DNA from: Neonectria sp. B-13
Taxonomy: Eukaryota; Ascomycota; Sordariomycetes; Hypocreales; Nectriaceae
Assembly (NCBI GenBank): GCA_002682825.1
Contig: NOKP01000003.1
Span: forward strand, 1,240,001 to 1,304,000
Direction of reading: 5' to 3'
Length of the DNA: 64,000 bases
The position numbers were made by a program, and so were the translations under genes. How positions within the stretch are numbered: position 1 is the stretch's first letter; each line of letters starts with the position of its first letter. Positions 11,737-22,926 of the stretch are shown here, one piece after another. Below the pieces are notes generated by a model that was not told the origin of the DNA, did no database searches, and saw only the letters and a list, made by a program, of their open reading frames with translations.

Positions 11737-14179
11737 TTAGTCCTCAGTATCGGCAGCGTCGCCTGACTCTTCCTCCCTGGCTTGGCGTCGATACGCTGAC
11801 CTCGGTCGACGACTCCGCCCAGACGTCCCCGTATCTACCCTCTTCAAATCTTTCTTTGATCGCGTCGTTGTGCGGATGTTCACCTGGGCTTCGTCATCGT
11901 CTTCAAATTCGTACATGCTCCGCCTGTTGTTACGCCTCTTGTCCGCGCCGAGGTTGGACGCCATCATGGAGCCTGCGCTACGGAGAAACGTGTGGTCCAA
12001 TTCCAAGAATGCCTCCAAGTCTTGGGAATCGATCGTAAATGCATGCCGAGACTCGAAACTCTTGTGAGAGCTCGAGCGGGGTCGCGTATGGCTGGACCGT
12101 GGTCTCGAGCGGCCCTTGGGCCTCGTCTGTGGCGACTTGGGAGTGCTCATGGCTGATGTGTTCTTCTTTGGGTTGGACACCGGGGCTGGACCCTTCGGGT
12201 TAGGAAAGGAGTCAAACAATCCAGGGAGTCCCCCCGAAGCGCGGTAGATGACTTCATTGAAAAGAAGTCCTTCCTCCCCAACACCGTGTTCCCGAGTTCC
12301 GACAAACGAGTCGACATCCGAATCATCGGTGAATCCTGAGACGTAATTGCTCATAATGGGACTATCGCGCGTTGGCAAATGTGGGGTGTATTCGAGACGG
12401 GATTTGTTCTGCTCGTTGTCTCTCCGCGGTAATCCCAGGGCATCGATAGAGAAATCGGCCTCTGCGGCAGGAGAATATGTCGGACGAGGATACCCCAAGT
12501 TGGGAACTAAACCACCTTCGTAAACCTTCTCAAATGGCGCTGGAAGAGAGGCATCAATCGATGTGCTGGCTGTATGCTGGCTTTGCGGCCTAGGAAATGC
12601 ATTGCTAGAGTAGGCTGATGATATCGTTGTTGGAGTTAAGCACGGCTGAGATTGGAGGCCCAACGATGAAGTCCTGACGGGAATGTGTTCGGTGATGTCA
12701 TCAAGTCGGTGTCGTTGCTGGACTGATGTGCCGCCTATGGAGCGAGTTCGAGGACGTGCAGGCTCAGTGGAAGAAGAGCTGGAAGGGCGTGAGAAAGCGA
12801 GGGAAGGTTCTCCTCGAGCAAATCTGGGCTGGACCTGCCAATCATCCTGACCGTTTTGGCTGTCTGAGTACACAGAAGATTGCCTTCGGAGCTGTCTGGC
12901 CCGAACAGGAATAACTAATACTCCCACATTAGCGTTATAACAGATCCTTGAACCAGAGTGCTTACTTGGAGGTGGTGCTGCGTCATCAAAGGCCCCGTCC
13001 ATCAGGCTGTCCACTTCGAGGTTTCCAATTGCATATAGTTCAGATCCCCTTCCAGTTGTCCTCGGCCGAGCGCGGGACAGCGGCGATGGATACGCATCTT
13101 CATCGTTGAAATTAGACATCGAAGGATGCAGGCTTAAAGGCCTGTGCCTCGATCCCTCCTTCGAGTGCGTACCGGCAAACGAATGGAAGGACCTTCTTCG
13201 ATCCAGCATGAGTTGGTGCAGATCCCTGATCGTGGAATTTGCGTATTGCATTTCTTCGTGCCTCTCGGTACGTCGACCGCGAGGATGCTCAGGCCGCAAC
13301 AAGTCAACCTCATTGACCTCGGAAAACGAGTTCCAGGCAGATACGTCCGATGCCTTGCCTAAAGATGTCGCCGACTCTTGTTTCCTAGGTTGGCGTATGC
13401 GAGATCGTTCGCCCCTGTTGCGTCTTGCCTTGGCGATGGTCGGTGGGGGCGCGCTTTCGTCGAGATCATCACCAGTACCAGGAATGCCGTAGAAGGCTTG
13501 GACGACCGGGCTGGTCAAGTCATGGCCATTCCCGCCAATGTTACGATCCGCAACATCCTCCCCAAACTCGCGAGCGCCAATGGCATTAACTCGGGATCGA
13601 AAATTGGCGGGCTTGAACTCGCCCTGGGCGTCGAGAATGTCGATGAACCTGTTCTGCGAAGATTCGAGAGAGCTCCGGCGGCGGCGGTGGTGGCGCTCGG
13701 GGATAGGCGGGACCGGCGGGAGAAGCTGCTTGCGAATGGAATTGCTGTCTAGGCGAAGAGCCGTCGCAGGACTGGTGCCCCGAGAACTGGGTCTGGCAGA
13801 CCTAGAACGCGAGTTCAATCTTGCAACGTCTGGAGCAGAACTCGGTCTTGTGTCAAAATTCTCCCGAAACCGAGATGCCCCAGGGGACGGCGCCGGTTTA
13901 AATGGTTCAATTTGAACGGGGTCTTCGATGACGGGAAGTTGTGCCAGGCTCCGTTTCCTCGCCGCTTGCTGCAACTTGTCAAGAGCATTAGGCCCGTTGC
14001 CAGCGACAGGATACGTCCCTATAGCTAGGTTAGCTTTAAAAGGCACCAGAGTCGGTGGGTTGCTTGCCTCGGACTGGTGGATGGGCAGCAGTTGTCGAGT
14101 CGTATGCTTGGGTCTTGATAGAACGCCTAAGGCCGCGATCGCTCGACGTTTTCCGGCTTAGGAAGCTGAGGAAGCCCAT
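11737..14179 (-). CDS. Unidentified disordered Ser/Arg-rich protein (3 exons, 782 aa)
   Basis: Exons in transcript order are 14179-14068, 14024-12966 and 12914-11737. Exon 1 begins MGFLSFLSRKTSSDRG and reaches exon 2 (IGTYPVAGNGPNALDK) through a 43-nt intron with donor GAG|GCAAGC, a GCTAAC branch point and CCTAG. This is a GC-AG intron; no GT donor nearby gives the right phase. Intron 2 (51 nt) has GTAAGC, CGCTAAT and TTAG, but it is a multiple of three without a stop, so retention would add 17 residues. The protein is almost all low complexity: Pro/Arg/Ser tracts, a repeated RPRS pattern near the C terminus (RSRPRSSHTRPRSSSHK), and an acidic end (EEESGDAADTED). I cannot assign a family or function. 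The gene model is well supported, the role unknown. Confidence 0.82.
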
Positions 14180-16735
14180 GATGGCGGCGGCCTTGGCCCT
14201 GCCATGCGCCGGCCAGGAGTCGAGGGTTGAAGAGTAAATGGGCCGTGGTCTCGGTTTTGGTGGCAGCAGTTGGATGGTTCACGATATCGTAGCCGAAGGC
14301 CTCATGGACCTGCCGTGAGCGAGTGAAGGGCCCATGCGATGAATGGAGGCGGGCTAACAGAGAGAAGTAAAAATGGGCGTGTCCAGCCTTTAGTAGAAAT
14401 GACAAGTAAGGCAACGTCAAGACTCTGTGTCGATGGAGAAGGACGCTAATGATTGGGGCCAGGCGGCTTGAAGACACCACCCTGGGGCAGGTCCAGTAAC
14501 CGCTAGCAGAGTTTCTGCAGATGGGTTAGCAGGAGATCTGATCCAACGGCCACTTTACGCCAGAGCACAGCATGCTTTGTGTGGAGGGGCCGCTATTCTG
14601 AACCCCGACTTGTCAGACAGTCTGGGTTCGACTGGGTGGACCGACCGGCGACAAGACGAGAATGGGTTGAGAGGACGCACGCACATGGAGAAGCGATAGC
14701 ACGATTCCGGGACGGCGGGAGACGGGTTTGGGTCCACAAGGAGCAATAGGAGTCAAGGATGAGATGCAGTAGCGTTCACGAGCCAGAGGGGGCGAGGGGC
14801 CAATAAAGGGAGACCCTGCGAAGGTGAACGAGGTGTCCTCACTGCGCTCGTACGAAGTACTGCGACTGCGTTTGGGATGAAACGAGAAGAGCTTGCTTTG
14901 CGTCGATGTCTGAGTCTGGATCTGGATCGGCCTTGGCGTCTTTGTGTGGTTTGCTGGTGACGCAAACGCCATGGACCATTCCCAAGCGCCACTTGAACCC
15001 CATGATTGACAGGATAGGTACCCTCCGTAGCCCCTCTTCGTCCTCGGCCGCAACTCGCAGGTGACTCGTTCGCAGGTAACTCTCCCGCTTTGGACTGGCC
15101 CGCAGAACTCTCCGTCGGTTGCGCAGGGGAAGGGGGCCAGCTGTGGGAATGACAGGGGGAGCAAGCGGGAGAGTGGCCGATCAAATCCCAGGCCCAGGTC
15201 GGATGGCGTTTGACTCGCAGCAAGACGGTGACGGGGGTGTTGACTTGGATCTCAGGACCCAAGCCTCGGGCCATGTAACCAAGCTGATGCAGGGACAAGG
15301 GGCTTACCTCGACGGACTATTTGAGTGACAGAACCTTGCGCTGCACTAGAAGTTGGGCTCGGTCTTAGAGACGAGACTAGCAGCTGGGTTTGATACGCAG
15401 CATGAAGTACCGACGTCGTTGGCGTCCGCTGGCACTCGCAGTTCACTGCTAGTTTGGCGGCCAAAGCAAGCCAACAAGAGATGAGGAGCCACCTCCACTG
15501 GTCGAGGGAAACCACTTTAGCTCAACGATCACTACCACAGTGCGTTATGTGTTAATAAGCGAGTGCTCTCTCCCTGGAATTCGAGGCCCTGGGTTGTTGC
15601 TGGGGCCACCTGACACTGTGCCCAGTTCTGGTCAGACTTGTGCCTGTGAGACGAACCCCGGCGACGAGTCATGTCTGGACTCCACGTGGAAGACAAGGAG
15701 ATGGCCCAATCAGTGCCGGAAGTCTGAACGTGGCCACCAAAATTAAGATCGGTGCCACCATTCCGGGTCCGTCAAGGTCGTCTTGGGCGGCGTCGTGGAC
15801 GTCCTGGGGGTGCTTGGCTCTCAGACATCGCGGTTGCGGTCGTACGGTGTGCCTGGCCGCTACTGGGTTGTACTTGGCACAGCGTCAAACAGGATCCAGA
15901 CATGCTGTTGGCGAACAAACGACTGGAACCCTACCGAATTCGTTTAGCGAGCGGCGCGCCAGCTCCCTAGCCAGTTAGGCCAGCAGACGATACCACCCGA
16001 GACAACCGGGCGACGACAGCTGCAAGACATCCATCCGAGTCATGCTGATACTCATCCGGTCTTGGCTGAGGAACAGAGTAGTGGCAATGCATCCGGCCCG
16101 AACCAATTCCAGTCAAGCCTTGGTAGCCGAACCTTTGCGTCGTACCGTGTCAGCATCTCATCTCGCGGGTCAATTGCTAGGGAATGCGGCGCGCCGTCGC
16201 CGTTCGCAAGTCGCTGGTGGTCGGTCTGATTGTGGTCTAGGCGTTCCGTAAGTAGCATCCGCCCAGTGAGTTGGCGCTCGAGAACGGATAGACGGTAAGA
16301 CGGGGATGGACACAGATAGATTGGACGGCGATCAGGGGCGGAAGCCTTAGATTTATCCACTCCCATTATACGATTCCGGTGGTTCCCACGTGCGATATGA
16401 TGCGGATGCCGATGCAGATGAGATGAGTGAGAGTTGAGATGAAAAGCAGATCAACTAGGACCACCCATAGGCACGTGCGGGTTCTTGGGCGATCCAAAAA
16501 CCAAGCAATCGTGAAAGGCAGGTGCCATCAATGGAGACGGAGAGGAGGTATTCCCAGTCCGAATTAGGAAAGGGCGCAGCTCTGCCTCAGGAAGCATCAG
16601 ATCAAGCTGTGAACAGCTGCGAGACGGGTAATTCGTGGCGCTGCTTCAGCAAACCTACTCCCCTCAACCGATCAACCTAACTTGCAATCAAGAATCTTTA
16701 CCTGCTTATTTGTTTGCCTTCCGATCGTACGCGTC
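14180..16735. other. Gene-poor region, 2556 bp
   Basis: The first part is the promoter and leader of the minus-strand gene ending at 14179. The remainder is GC-rich but shows no frame with family resemblance, no tRNA fold and no long repeat. Several overlapping open frames (for example 14613-15164 minus and 15640-15978 plus) have shadow-like composition and lack splice-supported extensions. Confidence 0.5.
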
Positions 16736-17273
16736 ATGACTTCTCCCAGCCAGGAGCCCAAGGGCTTCATCCTCTATTACCCCATATCCAACCAACAATC
16801 GATGGCCGAGCCCTTGTCTCGAAGTCCTCATGACGTTCACGACGATTCCCGGCACGCGAACGGGAAAAGACCCGACACAAACGACTCCATTGTTACTCAA
16901 CCCACGACCCAGACATAGGATTCCTCGGGAAAATGGCGCCCAGAGACCGACCCCGGATGGATTGCTCCAGCCAAGATCGATGCCGTGTTCCGCAGACAGT
17001 CTAGCCCCGCTGCTAGGTCCAGAACTACATCTACCAGTTTACCAGGTAAAGTTGAGGGCAGCAGGCTGGACGCATTAGAGATATCTAATTGGTGGCGTCA
17101 AGATCGCAAGCCCAGTTTGCATGGACGACAAGAATAAGCTCGATGATGAAGCTGTTATGACGATCATCAACGGCAGGGATAGCTCCATTACTGGGGCAGT
17201 CGACATTGGATCAGCGATCGGCCAAGGTTCCGAACGAGCCAACGAACCAGGCGATGCATTGCGGCCGAGCTGA
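16736..17273 (+). CDS. Small unidentified protein (3 exons, 127 aa, model tentative)
   Basis: Three frames join into a plausible 127-residue protein: 16736-16834, 16919-17045 and 17116-17273. The second intron is convincing (GTAAAG donor, ATATCTAAT branch, CCCAG acceptor, 70 nt) and bridges two coding-like frames in phase (SSGKWRPETDPGWIAPAK, then DDKNKLDDEAVMTIINGRD). The first is weaker: the acceptor ACATAG with a CTCAAC branch is good, but the only GT that preserves phase is GTTCAC at 16835. Without that intron an in-frame TAG at 16916 would end the frame. The regulator gene at 29110 uses a similar GTTCGT donor, so this class is tolerated here. The product has no signal peptide or membrane segment and I do not recognise it. 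If the first intron is not real, this is a broken gene. Confidence 0.5.
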
Positions 17274-17689
17274 AGCTCTGTTTGGAGGGGAAATGGTCCT
17301 GTTGAGTCCTTTCATTTGTGGTTCAAGCCATGTCTCACACTGGTAATTCTCTCTAAGGTAGTTCAGCAAACAATTTGACAAAAGGGCGATGATTGCTTTT
17401 GGCTTCACTTAAGAACGCATCGTCGCGGTAGAGACTGGCGCATTATCAAGCCGGCAGTTGAGTTCTGATGTCATCTGGGGTAAGGTACTGGAACTGCAGG
17501 CTGCAAGGCTGCAACGTCATAGTACACTTCGACCGAAGGGCGCGGGGCCCAGACCACCCCACCACCAAACATCTCTCCAACTCCAATCGCCACGCAGCTC
17601 GACAACTCCAAACAAATCTGTTCTGACAAAGACTCTCCCCTTTTTCTCCCCTTTGTCCATTACGCGATTTCCATCTCCACCAACCCGCC
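17274..17689. other. Intergenic, 416 bp
   Basis: This is the 5' flank of the deubiquitinase gene. The 100 bp before its ATG are pyrimidine-rich leader. No gene is seen. Confidence 0.55.
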
Positions 17690-18502
17690 ATGTCGACATT
17701 AACGAACCCAAACGTCCCCAAGGATGAGGGGCGTCCCGCCTTCATCCCGCTCGAAGCAAACCCGCAGCTCATGACCAGCCTCATCCACAAGCTCGGCGTT
17801 AGCGAAGCCCTCCAGCTCCACGATGTCTACTCCCTCACCGACCCCGACCTGCTGGCCTTCATCCCCCGCCCCGCCCTCGCCCTGCTGCTCGTCTTCCCCG
17901 TCAGCGCTACATACGAGAGCCACCGCATGGCCGAGGATAGCTTAACCGAAGAATACAACCGTAAAGGCGAAGGCGAGCCCGTTCTCTGGTGGCGCCAGAC
18001 CATCCGCAACGCATGTGGCCTCATGGGACTGTTGCACGCCGTCACCAACGGCCCTGCGAGGAATTTTATCAGTACAGTAGACCCCGCCCGGAACAATGGC
18101 CTATGTTTTGAGAAGCTAACCAACGGTGCAGAGGAAGGATCCACGCTTGACGATATCATCAAGAAGAGTACACCCCTTGCCGGCCGCGAACGGTCCCAGG
18201 TCCTCGAAGACTGCCCTGAGCTCGCCACTGCCCACAAGGAAGCTGCCTCCGAGGGCGACACTCCTGCACCCGCCGCCGAGGACGACATCGATCTACACTA
18301 CGTCACCTTTGCGAAGGGGAGCGACGGTGGTCTCTGGGAGCTGGATGGCCGTCGCCAGGGGCCTATCAGGAGGGGGGACCTGAATAAGGACGAGGATGTG
18401 CTAAGTGCTAAGGGCTTGAGCCTCGGTGTGCTTAAGTTCCTCGAGAGAGAGGGCGCGGATCTGAGGTTCAGTGCCGTTGCTCTGGCTGGAACTCTGGACT
18501 AA
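17690..18502 (+). CDS. yuh1: Ubiquitin carboxyl-terminal hydrolase, UCH (C12) family
   Basis: A single-exon, 270-residue protein of the usual length for UCHL3/Yuh1 enzymes. These cysteine proteases remove small adducts from ubiquitin (and often Rub1/Nedd8) C termini in the cytosol. The catalytic set is complete: oxyanion Gln103 and Cys109 in RQTIRNACGLMGLLHA, His203 in DLHYVTF, and Asp219 in WELDGRRQGP. The N-terminal beta strand and helix (FIPLEANPQLMTSLIHKLG) match the family. The segment between the Cys and His blocks carries the crossover loop, including an acidic, Ala/Pro-rich stretch (SEGDTPAPAAEDD). The ATG has a strong fungal context (CGCCATGTCG). Nothing unusual is seen. Symbol follows the yeast orthologue. 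Confidence 0.94.
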   Translation: MSTLTNPNVPKDEGRPAFIPLEANPQLMTSLIHKLGVSEALQLHDVYSLTDPDLLAFIPRPALALLLVFPVSATYESHRMAEDSLTEEYNRKGEGEPVLWWRQTIRNACGLMGLLHAVTNGPARNFISTVDPARNNGLCFEKLTNGAEEGSTLDDIIKKSTPLAGRERSQVLEDCPELATAHKEAASEGDTPAPAAEDDIDLHYVTFAKGSDGGLWELDGRRQGPIRRGDLNKDEDVLSAKGLSLGVLKFLEREGADLRFSAVALAGTLD

Positions 18503-19131
18503 GCCACAGATGCTACGAATCGTTGCGCGGGGAAGCTATGGTATTCTGCGCTCTTGCTTGGTCTGTAGAAAGGCATATTGGGCTAGGAGTCTTTGAGGTC
18601 CGGGATTGATCTTAATCCGAGGGTAGTTTCAGCAAGACGCGACACGAACCAGAAAAGGCAGTGTCCATGCACTTGGCCTGGAACTGGGTAGAAAATATAT
18701 GACATGGCGCTAGGTGTTCTCTTGATACGCGCGTGATATGTAAGAATATTTGTACTGTCCAGGGTCGTCCGCACGGGTTTCTCCAGTGGTTCCAACCATG
18801 ATTGAGTACAGATGCGATAAGCCAAAAATAGCCAGGCAGAATTGGAGTTCACAGCCCCCCAGACTAGCTAGACACCAATGAAGCACTTACGAATTACTAT
18901 GATTCCGTATTCTCGGGGTACGTGATCCTTAGTAGCTAGCTCCTCGACCAGCATCAGCTTCTTCTTTAGGTGGCTTCACCTCAAGCTAGGCAGGCGAAGG
19001 CTGAGGCTACATATTCAGCTCCCCCACTTCTCAGAGGCAGCAACTTCAATATATATCCACTACGTTCCTTTCTTCTTACACCGGCACAATTTCCTCTCAA
19101 CCAAGCCTTCTACTCGGCAAGAAGAAACGGA
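18503..19131. other. Intergenic, 629 bp
   Basis: This is the 3' flank of the UCH gene and the leader of the ARF-like gene. A frame in phase with the ARF-like gene is open back to 18970, but it has no ATG, so I treat it as untranslated. Confidence 0.55.
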
Positions 19132-21418
19132 ATGCGTGAGCTCATGCTGTTTCCACCCTTTGACGCGCATCCATCGCTAATTGAAATAGGTATCGGTCGC
19201 TGGTTGTTGGGCAATGGCCCTGAACACAGCGGTTTGCTCCTCGGAAGTGATGCCGCTGGGAAAACGACGTTTCTCTATCAGTTGAAGCTTGGGGAATTGG
19301 TAATTGCGATTCCAACGATTGGCATGAATGTCGAAAGCCTCGAATATTCGGATGGGGGGACTATTACTCTATGGGATGTCGGAGGTACGTGACGATGTCC
19401 TCCCTGTCCTTGGGAGTTATGACAGCACTTAACAGCGTGTTAATTGCTGCAACAGGTTGCGACAAGATGAGATCTCAAATCCGGCATTACTTCCACAAGG
19501 ATCGATTCCTCGTGTTTCTTCACGACTGCACTGATACTGATCCCCAGAGATTGGACTATTCTATCGAGCAATTGCACGACGCCGCACAATGGATGTCCGA
19601 GTTTGGATGCCGCTACATGTGGATCTTGTTCAACAAGCAAGATCTCCTCCCTCCATCGGAGCGAGATTCCATCGTCAACGGCTTGCGGAACCGCTTTGAG
19701 TCGGAGCTGAGCCCGTACCAAGACAAGCACTGCATCAAGATCATGGACACTCCTGGTCTAAGCGCTGCAACCGGGACTCAACTTGACTCTGTCATGAAGG
19801 AGATCAGACAGACGCTTCGACAGATGCCAAAGCCCGCGCAGGACACCACAAAGGCACAGGTCAAAGAGCTGGAGCAAGGTCCCAGCGAGCAGGAGCTAGC
19901 TGAGCGGATTAAAAAGGCCAACGCGGAGAGTGCAGAGCCCGACCAATTCTGGGAAGACTTTATACATGGCAACCTTGACTCTTGGGACCATTACGCTCAT
20001 CTCAGAGCGGGTTACTTTGTCATGTTCGAAGGACTATCTCGAGGGTCCACCCTCCTCGATTGCGCCACTCTCTTCTTGTCCCGTCTCACGCAGCTGAGAC
20101 TACAGAACCCAGAGAGGTTTCGCAATACTGCGCACCGGTAGGTCGCATTAAGGTCTCCAATGAGGACACAGCGGACTAATGTTTTCACAGGACAATGACA
20201 ATATTCTGGCTCTATCAGCTGCAGCTTGCGGCGGTAGCATATCGGATGGAGAACAGGCTCGAAGAGTTTCCCACACCAGCCGACTTCTATAAGATTCTAC
20301 TTTTCACACCGTCTCTAATTAACTCCAGTCTCTGGAAAACGTATTACTCCAAAGACTTGATGTTCAGCCCAGGAGCTCGAGATAATTGGCACCTTCCCGA
20401 CCTCCAACCTTTGCCATCTTTCCAGAGAGGGAAACCAAGTTCAACACCCAGTGCACCCGCCTCTGCGGTGGATCACTACAGACTCCCGCGCTTTGCGTTT
20501 TCCGTGGTGCAAAAGACGCTTTCTTCGAATCTTCGACGTGGAGGTGTTGTGAAGCAAGCACTGGCAGCGCTGCAATCATCTACAATGCGCCTTCGAGCCA
20601 CAGATCCTTCGATACCGCCATATTCAGAGACCCAGGCGTACTTTTGGATTCAGCTGATACACGCCTCGCTGAAGTCGCTAGAAATTCCCACCTCAGGGCA
20701 GTCCTCTTCACCGCCGGCCTTCGATGGACCAGTGACAATGCTCACATTCGAGGCATTCCAGACGCTCTTTGACATAAACGGAGCGGAATGGAGACGGTAC
20801 TACACCCCGTCGGCATGGGAATCCATTTCTGCGCGTATGAGTTTCGTCAATCCTGACCTAAAGGCTCTTCCAAACGTATTCGCAAGCCCTACTAAGGCGA
20901 AAGTGGACCTTGCTCGTCTGCGCATGGCAAATGCCATCACGCATCGGTTCACTGCACCAGCCGAGCTGCCTCCGCGCGAAGAACTCGACTTTTCTGCTGC
21001 TATCGTGATTGACGAAGCGAACTTAATGCCTGAGAAGAGCTTAAACGTCGGAATCCATGCGAGCCTTCTTCAGTACCTACACCGTCAGCTATCAACCACA
21101 CCATCTTTGTCAACCGAGACCGAGAAAAGAGGGCCTTCGGGGATGGTGGCAGCCAGTACGTCTCTGGCTCTTTCCGAGGTCCTGGGGTCGACTCAGAGTG
21201 TATTTTGGGTTCAGCAGGCCCAGATCTCAATGGTCAACGCGGATGGGCCCTTGACCTTTGAAGAGTTCGTCACAAAGAGCCCGCACTTGGCTTATGAAGA
21301 TCTGCCTTTATTGTACTACTCGCCTGAGCTTTGGTGGAGCACTGAGGCAAAGGAGGTGTTTATGCCTCCTGATCGACGCTCACTTTCCAGTGTGGTTTCC
21401 CAGATGGCTTCCAAGTAA
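19132..21418 (+). CDS. ARF-like GTPase domain fused to a long uncharacterised C-terminal region
   Basis: Preferred exons are 19132-19135, 19190-19384, 19456-20137 and 20191-21418 (702 aa). The first intron (54 nt, GTGAGC, CTAATT, ATAG) is a multiple of three; if retained the protein has 720 residues. The N-terminal ~190 residues are an ARF-family G domain: P-loop GSDAAGKTT (residues 20-28), switch [14 protein letters not shown] and FNKQD. The following residue, which is Gln71 in ARF1 and needed for GTP hydrolysis, is Cys68 here (WDVGGCDKMR). There is no Gly2, so N-myristoylation is not expected. After the G domain comes a Glu/Lys-rich linker and about 470 residues of unknown, probably helical sequence ([20 protein letters not shown] onward). 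Known ARFs are ~180 residues, so this is a fusion. It may act as a GTP-locked or non-hydrolysing scaffold; that is inference. Confidence 0.84.
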
Positions 21419-22926
21419 AGCCAGGTGTCTTAGTGTTCATGTTGGGACTTGTTGACGAAGCTGAGGTGGTTACTTTTAGCACCAATTCAACTGCTGGTAT
21501 AATTACGTGTCATATCATTTGTCGTTCCTCGCACAAATAGCATATATCTGCCTACATAAAGCCATCATTGAAAGAGTTACCCATATTAGTCTATCCCACG
21601 TTCATATATGAGAGCAGCTAAGTAAGTTTGTGTAGCTGGTTCAGCTCGACCAGGCACCCAACTCTGGCTGCCCGGAACACAGCCATGCTCCAATTATGAT
21701 ATGTTTCCTTCTAAATGACCCGCTTTGCAGTAACTAGTTAAGGAATTGCTTGAGTAGTCCGAACCCACGATGATTTAATGATCCGAATGCGGTTTGCCGG
21801 CGCTAAGTAGTGATGTTACAATATGAGCGCTTGACGGAACAAGGCTCTTTATGACTCTACAGTAAATAGCTGTCAATACTTTCCTTGGTGAATGCCTCAA
21901 TTGGTCAGTCAATAATTATCCCTGAATACTTAGGCACAAGGGGGTAGAATGATGTCTCTATGAGCAGTGCGCTACAAGCGCTTCAAGACACATGGACCTA
22001 CATAGAGGACTAAGAGACTGCGCGGATGGGGAGCTATAGTAGGGGACGAGCTGTTGCGTTGCGCAACTGCCCGAGTCAAGTCAGTCATGGTGTGTTCTAT
22101 GTGCTCACCTTAGCTCGGAAATTCGTGACACTCATCAGGTGTTAGTGTTGGTTGAAGTATGTGCACTTCTCTGGTTGTTTTCTCCCAAGTCCTCGTCTCA
22201 TTGTCACGCTGGATTATCTGCTTCTTTATTTGTTTTTCCCACTAGGCTCTAGCGGCGATCCAGACAGCCTTGGCCCAAGGCACACGTAAAGACGGGCTCA
22301 ATTACAAGTATTCCCAAATACATGAATCTTCCAAAGTCCTCATCTATTTCGGTTGTCTTGCGTAAAGTAACTGGTGAAATCAGAGCCCTGTAAGCTTATG
22401 CCATGTTTAAACATGGCATCAAGCTTCCCATCTTGGGCCTATCTCGTGTGCATTGTGTAGCAGCGTATGATGAACATGACTAAATGTGTAAGATTTTCCG
22501 TGGAGGATATGAGGAATTTGATGACGAGGACGAGGAGTCAAAAGAACGCAATGAGAAGGCAGACGAAGGAGTTTAAGAGTTTCAAATGGAGTTGTACGAC
22601 TGTCTTGACCTAGAGAGAAATTAATATGCCAAGCTATTACCCTCTTCAAGCCTTCGATGGGGCATAATTTGTGGATCCGACTAATTCAAGTCGATTAGTA
22701 TAAGGCATCTAGTTCCATAGCGTCTTCGTTAGCTTCCCCCAAATTCGAAAAATGTCACATTATTCTGTTCGAATCGCCCACAAAGACAGAGTTGTCTCAA
22801 ACTTTGATATTGATTCAATGAGATCTATAGGGTAGATTGTCCCTCTCACGATATTACTTTTGATGTTTTCTTCATCTGGTATATGATTCCATCCAAACCC
22901 GAAGGCTGATACTCTCCAAACTTCTC
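21419..22926. other. Intergenic between convergent genes, 1508 bp
   Basis: This AT-richer DNA between two 3' ends shows no coding frame of note. It contains a strong inverted repeat (22392-22426, listed separately). Confidence 0.6.
22392..22426. repeat. Near-perfect inverted repeat centred on GTTTAAAC
   Basis: The core, 22398-22419, is a perfect 22-nt palindrome (half-site ATGCCATGTTT followed by its complement). It is flanked on both sides by AAGCTT, with one extra C on the right. No spacer exists, so it would form a cruciform rather than a loop-bearing hairpin. Its role is unknown; it lies about 500 bp beyond the 3' end of the sugar transporter gene. Confidence 0.85.

Noticed and set aside
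14613..15298. Two overlapping minus-strand open frames of ~180 codons
   Set aside because: They overlap in different frames, have no ATG in good context, no splice-supported extension and low-complexity, shadow-like composition.
21419..22926. Possible RIP-mutated transposon
   Set aside because: The region is AT-richer, but I found no terminal repeats, no reverse-transcriptase or transposase blocks and no extreme TA dinucleotide bias by eye.
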